Assembly (NCBI RefSeq): GCF_004117935.1
Contig: NZ_SDOY01000152.1
Span: 1 to 64,000, forward strand
Length of the DNA stretch: 64,000 nucleotides
Source of the DNA: Streptomyces roseicoloratus
GTDB lineage: Bacteria; Actinomycetota; Actinomycetes; Streptomycetales; Streptomycetaceae
Direction of reading: 5' to 3'
A program made the translations under genes and the position numbers. Positions 16,823 through 25,526 of the stretch are shown here, piece after piece; positions within the stretch are counted from its first letter, which is position 1, and each line of letters begins with the position of its first letter. The notes beneath the pieces were generated by a model. That model made no database searches. It had not been told where the DNA came from and worked only from the letters and a program-made list of their open reading frames with translations.

Positions 16823-18424
16823 TCAGCCCGTCCGCCCGGGCCGCGCCCCCGGCCGCGTCCCTGACCGCGTTTCCGGCCGCGTCCTCACCCGCGCGACGAA
16901 CGCCACGGTGAGGTCGACGGCCAGGAAGGCCACCAGGCTGAGGCCGAGCAGCGGCACGAACCATCCCACCGCCGCCGTCGCCGCGAGCAGCGGCAGCAGC
17001 ATCGTCGGCGGCACGCGCCGCCAGGCCCCGCGGGCGACCGGCCGGCGGGCCGGGCGGCGCAGCCACCACATGCGGTAGCCCCAGACGACCAGCAGGACCA
17101 GGGCGAGCGCGAGCGCGGCGAGCGCCAGCTGGTTGAACAGGCCCAGGAACAGACCCATGTGGGCGTCGATGCCGACCCGGGTGAGCTTCGCGAGCAGCGG
17201 GTAGTCCGCGAAGCGCAGCTCGTCGAGGACGGCGCCGTCGGCCGGGTTCACGGCGACCGAGTCCAGCTGGACCGGGAACTGCTTGTCGGTCTCCTTCACC
17301 ACGTACCCGCTGCCCTCGGCGGGCAGCGTGACGGAGATCGAGGGGCTGTCGATGCCGGCCGCGCGGGCCGCGGCCACGGCCCGGTCGAGGCCGATGTCCG
17401 CGCTCCCGCCCGCGCCGCCGGCCCCCGCCGGCGCGGGGTGGTGGCCGGTGCCTGCGCCGGCGCCGTGGCCGGTGCCGGAGCCGGTGCCGGAGCCAGCGTC
17501 GGCGTCGGCGTCGGCGTCGGATCCGGATCCGGATCCGGATCCGGTGCCGTGGCCCGCGTGTTCGTCGCCGTTCGCGTCGCCGCCCGGAGTGACGGCTGCC
17601 GAGAGCTGCGGGGTCGCGCCGCCCAGGCGGTCCTGGACGCCGCCGATGTTCTCGCCCGCGTAGCGCGACCAGGTCAGGCCGGTGGCGGACAGCGCCACGA
17701 GCCCGGCCACCGCCCACAGGCCGACGCTGCCGTGCCAGGAGAGCGTACGGCGCCGGGACCGGGGACCCCGCTCCGGAAGGAACAGGGCACGGCGGTTCTT
17801 CCGGCGGCGGCCCAGCCACAGGGCGAGGCCGCCGAGCGCGACCACCCAGAGCCAGCTGGCGGCCAGTTCGCTGTAGTTGCGGCCGAACTCGCCCAGGTGC
17901 AGGTCGACATGGAGCCCGGATATCCAGGTGCGCAGCGGCAGCGCGCCCGCGCTGCCGTAGCTGGGCAGCTGTCCGCGCACGTCGCCGGAGTACGGATCGA
18001 CGAACACGGCCAGGGAGGTGCCCTCCGGGGCCTCCGGGTCGTCCATCAGGACGCGGGTGGTGGCGCCGGGCTCGGCGCCGGGCCAGACGGCGGTGACGGT
18101 GCCGTCCGGGTTGGCGGCGCGGGCCGCCTCGACCTGGCGCGCGAGCGGCAGGGCGGTGCCGCCGCCGTCGGGCACCGGGACCTCCAGCTCGTGGGCGTAG
18201 ACCAGCTTCTCGGCCGGGACGGCGAGCGCGTACAGCAGTCCGCTGACGGCGGCGACGAGGAGGAACGGGGCGACGAGGACGCCCGCGTAGAAGTGGAGTC
18301 GGAGCACGAGCGGGCGCAGGGCGGCCCAGCCGCGCGGGGCTCTGCCGGGGGCCGACGCTTCGGCCGGTGTGTCGGGGGTGGGCGTCCCGGAGGATTCCGG
18401 GCGCGCCAGATCGTCGATGGTCAT
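16823..18424 (-). CDS. PepSY-associated transmembrane protein with His/Gly-rich repeat insert
   Basis: A 533-residue membrane protein. TM1 is at about residues 45-70 (LHFYAGVLVAPFLLVAAVSGLLYAL), followed by a PepSY-type extracellular domain (VFVDPYSGDVRGQLP), further helices (WLWVVALGGLALWLG, GLWAVAGLVALSATGLTW), a second PepSY-like stretch (VAVNPADGAVLDELRF) and three C-terminal helices. The family is linked to iron or copper reduction and uptake. An in-frame insert at about residues 300-350 is built of GS, DA and GTG repeats with several His (HAGHG, GTGHGAG, GTGHH), encoded by hexamer repeats around 17460-17550. ATG at 18424. The next gene is a second His-rich membrane protein. Confidence 0.9.
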   Translation of the reverse strand: MTIDDLARPESSGTPTPDTPAEASAPGRAPRGWAALRPLVLRLHFYAGVLVAPFLLVAAVSGLLYALAVPAEKLVYAHELEVPVPDGGGTALPLARQVEAARAANPDGTVTAVWPGAEPGATTRVLMDDPEAPEGTSLAVFVDPYSGDVRGQLPSYGSAGALPLRTWISGLHVDLHLGEFGRNYSELAASWLWVVALGGLALWLGRRRKNRRALFLPERGPRSRRRTLSWHGSVGLWAVAGLVALSATGLTWSRYAGENIGGVQDRLGGATPQLSAAVTPGGDANGDEHAGHGTGSGSGSGSDADADADAGSGTGSGTGHGAGAGTGHHPAPAGAGGAGGSADIGLDRAVAAARAAGIDSPSISVTLPAEGSGYVVKETDKQFPVQLDSVAVNPADGAVLDELRFADYPLLAKLTRVGIDAHMGLFLGLFNQLALAALALALVLLVVWGYRMWWLRRPARRPVARGAWRRVPPTMLLPLLAATAAVGWFVPLLGLSLVAFLAVDLTVAFVARVRTRPETRSGTRPGARPGRTG

Positions 18425-18619
18425 GACGGTCCTCGGTGTGGTGATCCGGCGTCGGACGGCGGCAGGAAGCGCCGGACGGCAGGAAGCAGCGCCGGACGGC
18501 AGGAGGCTCATCGGACGGCCTCGAACCGTTCGGGACGGCTTCGGACGGCGTCGGACGGCATCGGCCGGCTTCGGCCGGATCGGGTGTCGACAGGGGAAAG
18601 CGGCCCCCGGTCGATCACG

Positions 18620-19369
18620 TCAGAGAAGTGCTCCGAGGGCCGTGGCGCGGAAGGTGAGCGGCGGGCGCGGCGGGCCGCGCCGGGACACCGAGCGGGCGAG
18701 GAGCACGCCGTGGAGCGGACGGGTGTGGCGGCGCGGGCGTACGGTACGGCGGACGGCCGGGCGCGCGGGTACGAGGATCCGGACCGCGGCCAGCAGCAAC
18801 CGCAGCGGCGCCCACGCGCGGGCGCCGACGGTACGGGCAAGGGCGAACAGCGCGGCCTCGCCGCGTGCCAGCCAGAGCCCGCAGGCCAGGGCGGCGAGCA
18901 CGTGGGCCGCGAGCATCCCGGTGCCCGATGCGGCACCGGAACCCGCGGCGGCCGCGGCCCCGTCCATGGCGTGCGCCATCGCCGTGTGCGAACCGCCGTG
19001 GGCGGCGGCGTGCGCCGCGTGCGCCGCCTGGGCCGCGTGCGTCAGGTACGGGTCGGCGAGGACCTCCGCCGGGAGCTCCGGGCTCGGCGACCCGACCGTT
19101 CCACCGGGACCGCCGTGCTCGCCCGCCCCGAAGATCAGGTGCAGCGTCCCCTGGACGGCCGCCAGTCCGGCCGCGACGGCGACGGGACCGCGTCGGCGCC
19201 CGGCGGCGGCCCAGGCCAGGGCGGCCGTCACGGCGAAGGCGGCGAGGAGGGAGGACGGCGGGACGGGGTGGGCGGACAGGGACGAATGCCCCACCGCCGC
19301 CAAAGTGACGCACACCGCCGCGAAAAATGCGGCACGGAGGGCGCGCAGCGGCGACCGGGGGTGCGTCAT
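18620..19369 (-). CDS. Hypothetical polytopic membrane protein, His-rich
   Basis: A 249-residue protein with a possible N-terminal signal or first helix (LRAAFFAAVCVTLAAVG), helices at about residues 39-58 (SSLLAAFAVTAALAWAAAG) and 63-80, a periplasmic loop with the His repeat HAAQAAHAAHAAAHGGSH, another helix (GMLAAHVLAALACGLWL), and a very basic tail. It lies upstream of the PepSY gene on the same strand, 195 bp apart. The shared His-rich character suggests a metal (copper?) role, which is inference. Start could be ATG 19369 (chosen, GGGGG upstream) or ATG 19381. Confidence 0.72.
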   Translation of the reverse strand: MTHPRSPLRALRAAFFAAVCVTLAAVGHSSLSAHPVPPSSLLAAFAVTAALAWAAAGRRRGPVAVAAGLAAVQGTLHLIFGAGEHGGPGGTVGSPSPELPAEVLADPYLTHAAQAAHAAHAAAHGGSHTAMAHAMDGAAAAAGSGAASGTGMLAAHVLAALACGLWLARGEAALFALARTVGARAWAPLRLLLAAVRILVPARPAVRRTVRPRRHTRPLHGVLLARSVSRRGPPRPPLTFRATALGALL

Positions 19370-19457
19370 GGTGTCCCCCATGCTGTCACCCCGCTCCCGC
19401 GCGCGGGAGACCGCCTCCGGAGGGCGGGGCGGGGTGGGGAGGCCGGATGCCGCACGC

Positions 19458-19593
19458 CGGGATACCGGGACGCCGGGACATCGGAACGCCGCGACGCCGG
19501 GACACCCGGACACCGGGACACCGGGGCGCCGGGGTACCGGGACGCCGGGATACCGGGACGCCGGGATACCGGGACGCCGGGACGCCGGGACGC
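19458..19593. repeat. 8-bp tandem repeat, 17 copies (CGGGACGC)
   Basis: Seventeen consecutive octamers close to CGGGACGC or CGGGATAC run without gaps through the 329-bp gap between the divergent His-rich membrane gene and the phosphatase gene. Eight is not a multiple of three, so no repeated peptide is conserved. The last 100 bp of the gap (TTTGTACCGATACACCC near 19639) probably contain the phosphatase promoter. Confidence 0.95.
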
Positions 19594-19698
19594 CGTCGGT
19601 CGCATCGGCTACGGTTCACAGGAAGAGTGCGAATAGTTCGGTTTGTACCGATACACCCGGTTCATGCAGTACCTGTCGCGCCTCGGAGGAGTCGACGC

Positions 19699-20499
19699 AT
19701 GCCCGCCATTCCCGCCGTCACCGTCGCCAACCTCCGCGATCTCGGCACGCTGCCGCTCGGCGCGGGGCGCAGTGTCCGTGAGGGGCTGGTGTTCCGGGCC
19801 GGGCAGCTGGACCGGCTGGACCCGGAGGATTCCGTGGTGGCCGGGCTCGGGATCCGGACGGTCGTCGACTTCCGGACCGACGCCGAGCGGGCCGAACGGC
19901 CCGACCGCATGCCGGCCGGCGGACGGCTGGTGATCGCCGACGTGCTGGCCGACTTCCTGGCGACCAGCGGGCTGCCGCCCGCCGCCCGGCTCAAGACGCT
20001 GCTGGCCGACCCGGCGCTCGCCGAGGAGCACCTGGGCGGCGGGCGGGCGCAGGCGGCGTTCACCCGCACGTACCGCGCCTTCGTGAACACCGAGTCCGCC
20101 CGCGCCTCCTACCGTGCCTTCCTCGCCGAGCTGGGCGATCCGTTCGCCGGGCCGCTGCTCTTCCACTGCACCGCGGGGAAGGACCGCACCGGCTGGGCGG
20201 CGACCGTCGTGCTCTCGCTGCTCGGCGCGGACGAGAAGACCGTGATGGCGGAGTACCTCTCGGTCAACCCGGGCGTGCGGCAGGCCTTCGCGCCGATGAT
20301 CGAGGGGTTCACGGCCCAGGGCGGCGACCCCGAGCTGGCGCTCGCGCTCATCGGGGTCGTACCGGAGTACCTGGAGGCGGCCCTGGACGAGGTCGCGGTG
20401 CGGCACGGGTCGATGGAGAAGTACGTACGGGAGGGGCTCGGCGTCCCCGACGAGGTCACCGAGGTGATCCGCGAACGGCTCACGGTCCACGCGGCCTGA
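19699..20499 (+). CDS. Tyrosine-protein phosphatase (MptpB/Y_phosphatase3 type)
   Basis: A 266-residue protein with the P-loop HCTAGKDRTG (Cys157 nucleophile, Arg163). It begins with the typical NLRDLGTLPLGAGRSVREGLVFRAGQL and VVDFRTDAERAERPD segments of the actinobacterial PTP-B family. These act on phosphotyrosine and sometimes phosphoinositides. No secretion signal is present. The ATG is preceded by GGAGGA at 19685-19690. It appears to be a single-gene unit. Confidence 0.92.
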   Translation: MPAIPAVTVANLRDLGTLPLGAGRSVREGLVFRAGQLDRLDPEDSVVAGLGIRTVVDFRTDAERAERPDRMPAGGRLVIADVLADFLATSGLPPAARLKTLLADPALAEEHLGGGRAQAAFTRTYRAFVNTESARASYRAFLAELGDPFAGPLLFHCTAGKDRTGWAATVVLSLLGADEKTVMAEYLSVNPGVRQAFAPMIEGFTAQGGDPELALALIGVVPEYLEAALDEVAVRHGSMEKYVREGLGVPDEVTEVIRERLTVHAA

Positions 20500-20678
20500 A
20501 CCGAGCCGTACCGACCGTGCGGACATACGGGCCGTGCGGGCTGTTCGGGCCGTGCGGAGGTAGGGGCTGTTCCAGCCGTAGGGGCTGTTCCGGCCGACGT
20601 TTCCGGGCCGCACCGGCTGACCCGTTCGAGTGACACCCTCCGGGGTGACCATCGCAAGAATCGCTCGTTCTGCTGAAC

Positions 20679-22718
20679 GTGAGCACCCAGGAACTCGCCT
20701 CCTCCTCCCCCGCCTCCCCCGGTCCGGTCGACGTCGAGCAGGCCGAGGCCGCGCTCGTCGAGCACTATCCGCGGCTGGTCCGGATCGCCTATCTGGTGCT
20801 TCCGCCGTCGCTCGGGCGCAACCGCCGGGTGCTGACCGCGCACGCGCTGGTGCAGCGTTCGCTGCCGCGGCGCCGCACGTCCGGCGCCGCCGCCGCGGCG
20901 GTGCCGGGGGCCCGGCGGGCGGACGAGGACGCGGTCGATCCGGGCTACGCCTACGTACGGGGCGAGGTGCTGCGGCAGGCGCTGGTCGCCGGGCTCCCGC
21001 TGCGCCGTCTCGCGCTGCCCCGGCGGGCGCAGTTCCCGCCCCTGCTGCCGCAGGTGTGGGGGCTCCGGCTGTTCCCGCGGGCGGGCGGCGCCGACGAACT
21101 CGCCCTGGACCAGCGGCTCTCCGCGCTCTCCGGGCCGGCGCGCGCGGCGTACGTGCTGCGCGGCCTGGAGCGGCAGGGCGATCCCGAGGTGCTGCGGGTG
21201 CTCGCGGCGGCCGGGGCCGAGGACCCGGAGGCGGCGCTCGCGGAGGCGGACGCGGTCGAGGGCCCCGGCGGGTCGAGCGGGGCCGCGCTCCTGGAGTCGG
21301 CGGAGTTCGACCCGTGCTCCTTGCAGGCCCGGCCGACGGACCTGATGCGGCGGCGCCAGCACGGCAAGGCGGCGCTCGCGGCAGCGGCGGCGGTCGTGGT
21401 GTGCGGGGCACTGCTCGGGCTGCCGGGCGACGGATGGGGCAGAAACGGTGCTGCGGCGCCCTCGTACGCCCGCAATCCCGCGGCCGAGGCGGCGCTCGAC
21501 CCGGCGGCCCTGAAGCGGATCGGCGCGGCCGACTGGCGGGGCTCGGCGCGGACGGACTTCTCCGTGTGGCCGGCCAGGGGCGGGCTCACCGGAGACGCGG
21601 CGCTGCTGCGCCGGGCGCTCGCGGTGTGGGCGCGGCCGGGCCCGTCGGTGCGGACGTCGGCGACGCCCGGGACGCCGCCGGGGCCGCCGATGGGTCCGCC
21701 GCAGCTGCTGTTCGCGAGCGAGGTCGACGCGGCGCGCGTGGTGCTGTTCTTCGACGGGCTGCGGGTGGTGCGGTACGCGGAGCCGGCCGGCGGCCGGGGT
21801 GGTGCGGGTGGGGCAGGCGGTGGCGGCGGTGCGGCGCTCGACTTCGCCCGTACGGACGGGGCGGACGCGGTGGGTTCGGCGGCGCTCGTGGTGTCCCGCG
21901 CCGGGGGCAACGTGCGGTACCTGACGGCGCCTTGGGTACGGGAGGCCGCCGTGCGGGACCTGCTGCTGCCGCAGAAGGCGGCGCGGGTCCTGACGCGGGA
22001 CGGGTACGGGGTGACCGAGCCGGTCCCCAGCCCCGCGACGGCGCCGGGGTGCACGCGCTGGAGCGCGCTGCAGGTGCGGGACGAGACGGGCGTCCGGGTC
22101 CTCGGCGACCTGGGCGAACTGGCCCCGGCCCGGCTGACGTCGGGCCCGCCGGGGCGGCCGGCGGACGTGACGGGCGCGGGGGCGCTGGAGGACTGGGCGC
22201 GGGTGGCGTGCTCGCTGTCGGCGATGCGCTCGCACGGGGTGCGGTCGGTGAACTCCTGGGCGTACGCGAGGCAGCCGCTGCCGGAGGGGACGGGGACGGC
22301 GGCCGGTACGGGGGCCGCGGCGGGGGCGGGGCGCGCGGAGTGGTCGTGCGTGCGGGCGGAGACGTGGCGGGGGACGGGGAGCCGGGTGCTGGCGCTGTTT
22401 CGGGCCGCGGGGGCGGCGGGGGCGGCCGGGGCCGCGTCTCCGGGGGGTGGCGTGGCGGCCGTCGCCGCGCGGTCGGACGGGTCCCTGGCCTGCGGGCCGC
22501 GCGAACCGAGGATCCTGGCGGGGGTGGTGTGGCAGGCGGGGAGCGGGCAGTGGTACGTACTGGCCGCCGGGTCACCGGAGTTCACGTCGCTGACGGTGTC
22601 GGGTGGGGTGACGGGGCGGTCCGGGGGGAGGCTGCTGGCGGTGCGGGCGGCGGCGGGGAGCCGGGCGGATCTGACGGGGACGTTGGGGGACGGGCGGCGG
22701 GTGCGGGCGCTGCGGTGA
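20679..22718 (+). CDS. Large hypothetical membrane protein with sigma-factor-like N-terminus
   Basis: A 679-residue protein. Residues about 20-62 (VEHYPRLVRIAYLVLPPSLGRNRRVLTAHALVQR) resemble ECF sigma region 2. Residues about 145-190 (LSALSGPARAAYVLRGLERQGDPEVLRVL) resemble a degenerate region 4. A single membrane helix follows at about residues 230-247, preceded by RRRQHGK, giving an N-in topology. The C-terminal 420 residues should be outside the cell and are Gly/Ala-rich, with four or more Cys. It is not a recognised characterised family. The GTG start has no clear Shine-Dalgarno. Confidence 0.75.
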   Translation: MSTQELASSSPASPGPVDVEQAEAALVEHYPRLVRIAYLVLPPSLGRNRRVLTAHALVQRSLPRRRTSGAAAAAVPGARRADEDAVDPGYAYVRGEVLRQALVAGLPLRRLALPRRAQFPPLLPQVWGLRLFPRAGGADELALDQRLSALSGPARAAYVLRGLERQGDPEVLRVLAAAGAEDPEAALAEADAVEGPGGSSGAALLESAEFDPCSLQARPTDLMRRRQHGKAALAAAAAVVVCGALLGLPGDGWGRNGAAAPSYARNPAAEAALDPAALKRIGAADWRGSARTDFSVWPARGGLTGDAALLRRALAVWARPGPSVRTSATPGTPPGPPMGPPQLLFASEVDAARVVLFFDGLRVVRYAEPAGGRGGAGGAGGGGGAALDFARTDGADAVGSAALVVSRAGGNVRYLTAPWVREAAVRDLLLPQKAARVLTRDGYGVTEPVPSPATAPGCTRWSALQVRDETGVRVLGDLGELAPARLTSGPPGRPADVTGAGALEDWARVACSLSAMRSHGVRSVNSWAYARQPLPEGTGTAAGTGAAAGAGRAEWSCVRAETWRGTGSRVLALFRAAGAAGAAGAASPGGGVAAVAARSDGSLACGPREPRILAGVVWQAGSGQWYVLAAGSPEFTSLTVSGGVTGRSGGRLLAVRAAAGSRADLTGTLGDGRRVRALR

Positions 22719-23070
22719 GCGCCGCCGAGCTTGTGCGGGTGGCGCCTTTGGCTGTGCGGGTGGCGCCTTTGGCGGGTGCCGGTGCTGCCTTTTCTGGCGG
22801 TGCGGGTGGCGCCTTAGGCGGGTGCCGGTGCTGCTTTGGCGGGCGCGGGCGCGGGCGCTGGCGCTGGCCGGGGCGCCGTCCGTAGGGGTGGCGGGCGGGT
22901 GCAGGGGCGGAACGCGCCCGCAAGGGCGCCGTCCCGTGTGCCCACCCGTCCCGCCCCAGCGGGACGAATGCCCACACGGAGGCACGACCACGGCACGGCC
23001 CCGTCAGGGCGCGGGCGCGGCAGCGGAGGCGCGGCGGCCGGGCGGGAGCGGAGGCGGCGACAGCCGGGCG

Positions 23071-23168
23071 CACGGGAGCGGAAGCACGGGAGCGGAAGCA
23101 CGGGAGCGGAAGCACGGGAGCGGAAGCACGGGAGCGGAAGCACGGGAGCGGAAGCGCGGGAGCGGAAG
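23071..23168. repeat. 14-bp tandem repeat, 7 copies
   Basis: Seven head-to-tail copies of CACGGGAGCGGAAG, the last with CG in place of CA. Fourteen is not a multiple of three, which argues against coding. Confidence 0.95.
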
Positions 23169-23171
23169 CGC

Positions 23172-23216
23172 GGCGGCCGGATGGGCGGCGGCCGGATGGG
23201 CGGCGGCCGGATGGGC
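23172..23216. repeat. 15-bp tandem repeat, 3 copies
   Basis: Three exact copies of GGCGGCCGGATGGGC, directly followed by 12-bp GGGCAGGCGGGT-type repeats. Confidence 0.9.
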
Positions 23217-23538
23217 GGGCGGGCAGGCGGGTGGGCAGGCGGGTGGGCAGGCGAGCGCGGGAGCGGGGGCAGCGACGGCCGGACGGACAGACAGGAGCGG
23301 TGGGCGGGCGCGAGGCGCGGCAGCGGAGGCGTGGCGATGGCCGGGCGGGCGCGGGAGTTGAGGCGCGGCGGCCGCCACCGTCGGCCGGACAGCCGGACAG
23401 CCGGGCGCCCGGCAACGGCAGCGGCAGCGGCAGCGGCAGCCGCAGCGGCAGCCGCAACCGCAACAACGCCGGCGGGTTCGGGGAAAAGGGTGTGTGCGGA
23501 GTCTGGTCGTGGGGTTTACCGGTCAGTACATTGACGGC

Positions 23539-24426
23539 ATGTCTAATACGCAGCCCGTGCCGGTGGCGTCCGAGCACATCGAGCTCAAGGCCCGCAAGGT
23601 GTCCTTCGACTGGGAGCGGACCCCGCTCCACTGGGTGCCCGGTGACCCGTTCACCACCCACACCATCAATGTGCTGCACCTGCTCCTCCCGGCCGGCGAA
23701 CGCTGGTTCGTGCACGTCTACAAGCAGGTCCTGCCGTACATCACGGACGAGCGGCTGCGTGCGGACGTCATCGGGTTCATCGGGCAGGAGGCCGTGCACT
23801 CGCAGGCGCACGACGACGTGCTCCCGCACCTCAGGAAGCTCGGGCTCGACCCGACCCCGTACACCGCGCAGGTCGACTGGTTCTTCGAGAAGCTGCTCGG
23901 CGACCGGACCCTGCCGCCCGGGCGGCCGCGCCGCTGGTGGCTGATGGAGCGGGTCGCGCTCATCGCCGCCATCGAGCACTACACCGCCTTCCTCGGCAAC
24001 TGGGTGCTCAACGCCGAGGAGCTGGACCGCGTCGGGGCCGACCCGGTGATGCTGGACCTGCTGCGCTGGCACGGCGCCGAGGAGGTCGAGCACCGCTCCG
24101 TCGCCTTCGAACTGTTCCTGCACCTGGACGGCGGCTACCGGCGGCGGGCCAGGACCTGGGCGGCGGCGTTCTCGGCCCTCGTGTTCCTCTGGCAGCGCGG
24201 TGTCCGCTTCTTCATGGAGAACGACCCGACCGTCCTCGACGCCCGTCCCAGCGTCGCCCAGTTCGTGCGCAAGGGCCGCGAGGGCGTGCTCCCGTCCACG
24301 CCCGACATGCTGCGCTCCATCCCCCGCTATCTGAGCCGGAGTTACCACCCGAGCCAGGAGGGCTGCACCGCCCAGGCCGCCGCCTACCTCGCGAGCTCCC
24401 CCGGTGCCAACGGAGGGCGGATCTGA
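23539..24426 (+). CDS. Metal-dependent hydrolase family protein (PF10118-like)
   Basis: A 295-residue helical protein with two carboxylate/histidine clusters typical of a di-iron-type site: GQEAVHSQAHDD and GAEEVEHRSVAFEL. It also has aromatic-rich helices (WWLMERVALIAAIEHYTAFLGNWVL). The family is annotated as predicted metal-dependent hydrolase but resembles ferritin-like oxygenases. Its coupling to a ferredoxin-reductase-type gene (TGATG overlap) suggests that the neighbour supplies electrons to this metal site. ATG at 23539; no good Shine-Dalgarno, so it may be near-leaderless. Confidence 0.87.
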   Translation: MSNTQPVPVASEHIELKARKVSFDWERTPLHWVPGDPFTTHTINVLHLLLPAGERWFVHVYKQVLPYITDERLRADVIGFIGQEAVHSQAHDDVLPHLRKLGLDPTPYTAQVDWFFEKLLGDRTLPPGRPRRWWLMERVALIAAIEHYTAFLGNWVLNAEELDRVGADPVMLDLLRWHGAEEVEHRSVAFELFLHLDGGYRRRARTWAAAFSALVFLWQRGVRFFMENDPTVLDARPSVAQFVRKGREGVLPSTPDMLRSIPRYLSRSYHPSQEGCTAQAAAYLASSPGANGGRI

Positions 24427-25499
24427 TGGCCCGCGCGCGTGTCCAGCGCCTGCGCACCGCGGTCCTCGTCGCCGGAGCCGTACTGCTCGCCAAGCGGGCG
24501 ATGCGGCGGCGGATCGACGCCTCCCCGCTGTGGCCGATGCCCGCGCTCGACGAGCCCGTCTCGGGCCGCGGACGGAGCTCCACCGTCACCCGGCGCGTGC
24601 TCGTCACTGCGCGCTCCGAACCCGCCGACGGCGTGGTCCGGCTCCGGCTCGAAGGCACCGGACTGCCCGACTGGCAGCCGGGCGCGCACATCGACCTCGT
24701 GCTGCCCTCGGGGACCGTCCGGCAGTACTCGCTCTGCGGCGACCCCGCCGAGCGCGACGCCTACACCATCGCGACCCGTCTCGTCGGAGCCGGCCAGGGC
24801 GGCCGCGGCGGCTCGCGCGAGGTGCACGAACAGGTGCACGTCGGCACCGAGCTGGAGATCCGCGGGCCGCGCAACCGCTTCCCGCTCGCGCCCGCGCCCT
24901 CGTACGTCTTCGTCGCCGGCGGCATCGGCATCACGCCGATCCTGCCGATGGTGCGCGCGGCCGAGGCGGCCGGCGCCGACTGGCGGCTGCTGTACTGCGG
25001 CCGCAGCCGCGCCAGCATGCCCTTCCTCGACGAGGTCGGGGAGACGGCGGAGCGGGTCACGGTCGTCGCCGAGGACGAGGACGGGCGGCCCGACCTCTCC
25101 TTCCTCGCCGGGCTTCCCGAGGCGACCGAGGTCCACTGCTGCGGGCCCGAAGGGCTGATGGACGCCGTGGGCGCCGCGATGCCGGAGGGCCGGGTCGCGC
25201 GCTTCGAGCGCTTCTCCGCGGCGCTGACCGCGCCCGGTACCGCCTTCGAGGTCGAACTGCGGCGCACCGGGCGCACGTTGGCGGTGCCGGCCGACCGCTC
25301 CGTGCTGTCCGTCGTGCGGGAGGCGGTGCCGGGCGTCCTCTACTCCTGCCGGCAGGGGTTCTGCGGCACCTGCCGACAGCGGGTCCTGGACGGCGAGGTC
25401 GACCACCGCGACGAGCTGCTCACCGACGCCGAGCGGACCGACTCGATGCTGATCTGCGTCTCGCGCTGCGCCGGCGAACGGCTCGTCCTCGACCTGTGA
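24426..25499 (+). CDS. PDR/VanB-type ferredoxin oxidoreductase
   Basis: A 357-residue electron-transfer flavoprotein. It has an N-terminal basic or hydrophobic segment (RLRTAVLVAGAVLLAKRAMRRR), a flavin-binding motif (RQYSLCGD), an NAD-binding motif (VAGGIGITPILPM), and a C-terminal plant-type 2Fe-2S domain (SCRQGFCGTCRQ with a distal CVSRC). This is the phthalate dioxygenase reductase layout. It starts inside the stop of the metal-dependent hydrolase gene, so the two form an operon and probably a reductase/oxygenase pair. Confidence 0.93.
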   Translation: MARARVQRLRTAVLVAGAVLLAKRAMRRRIDASPLWPMPALDEPVSGRGRSSTVTRRVLVTARSEPADGVVRLRLEGTGLPDWQPGAHIDLVLPSGTVRQYSLCGDPAERDAYTIATRLVGAGQGGRGGSREVHEQVHVGTELEIRGPRNRFPLAPAPSYVFVAGGIGITPILPMVRAAEAAGADWRLLYCGRSRASMPFLDEVGETAERVTVVAEDEDGRPDLSFLAGLPEATEVHCCGPEGLMDAVGAAMPEGRVARFERFSAALTAPGTAFEVELRRTGRTLAVPADRSVLSVVREAVPGVLYSCRQGFCGTCRQRVLDGEVDHRDELLTDAERTDSMLICVSRCAGERLVLDL

Positions 25500-25526
25500 C
25501 CCGGACGGGCGCGGGTCCCGCGGCGC

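Larger units (their letters stand above)
22719..23538. other. 820-bp gene-free, repeat-rich interval
   Basis: No convincing gene on either strand. The interval is built of successive GC-rich repeats: a degenerate GTGCGGGTGGCGCCTTTGGC type (22735-22830), the 14-bp array at 23071-23168, a 15-bp array (23172-23216), 12-bp GGGCAGGCGGGT repeats (about 23217-23255), and CAGCGG hexamers (about 23418-23455). The last 60 bp before the next gene become more AT-rich (GGGTTTACCGGTCAGTACATTGAC) and carry its promoter or operator. Confidence 0.7.

Noticed and set aside
23071..23168. Possible CRISPR array because of regular short repeats.
   Set aside because: The units are contiguous with no spacers, and no cas genes are in the window.
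23510..23536. TetR-type operator TACCGGTCAGTACATTGACGG upstream of the metal-hydrolase gene.
   Set aside because: Only GTCA-n6-TGAC is symmetric, and it does not resemble the TAACGG repeat next to the nearby tetR gene. Left as a possible promoter element only.
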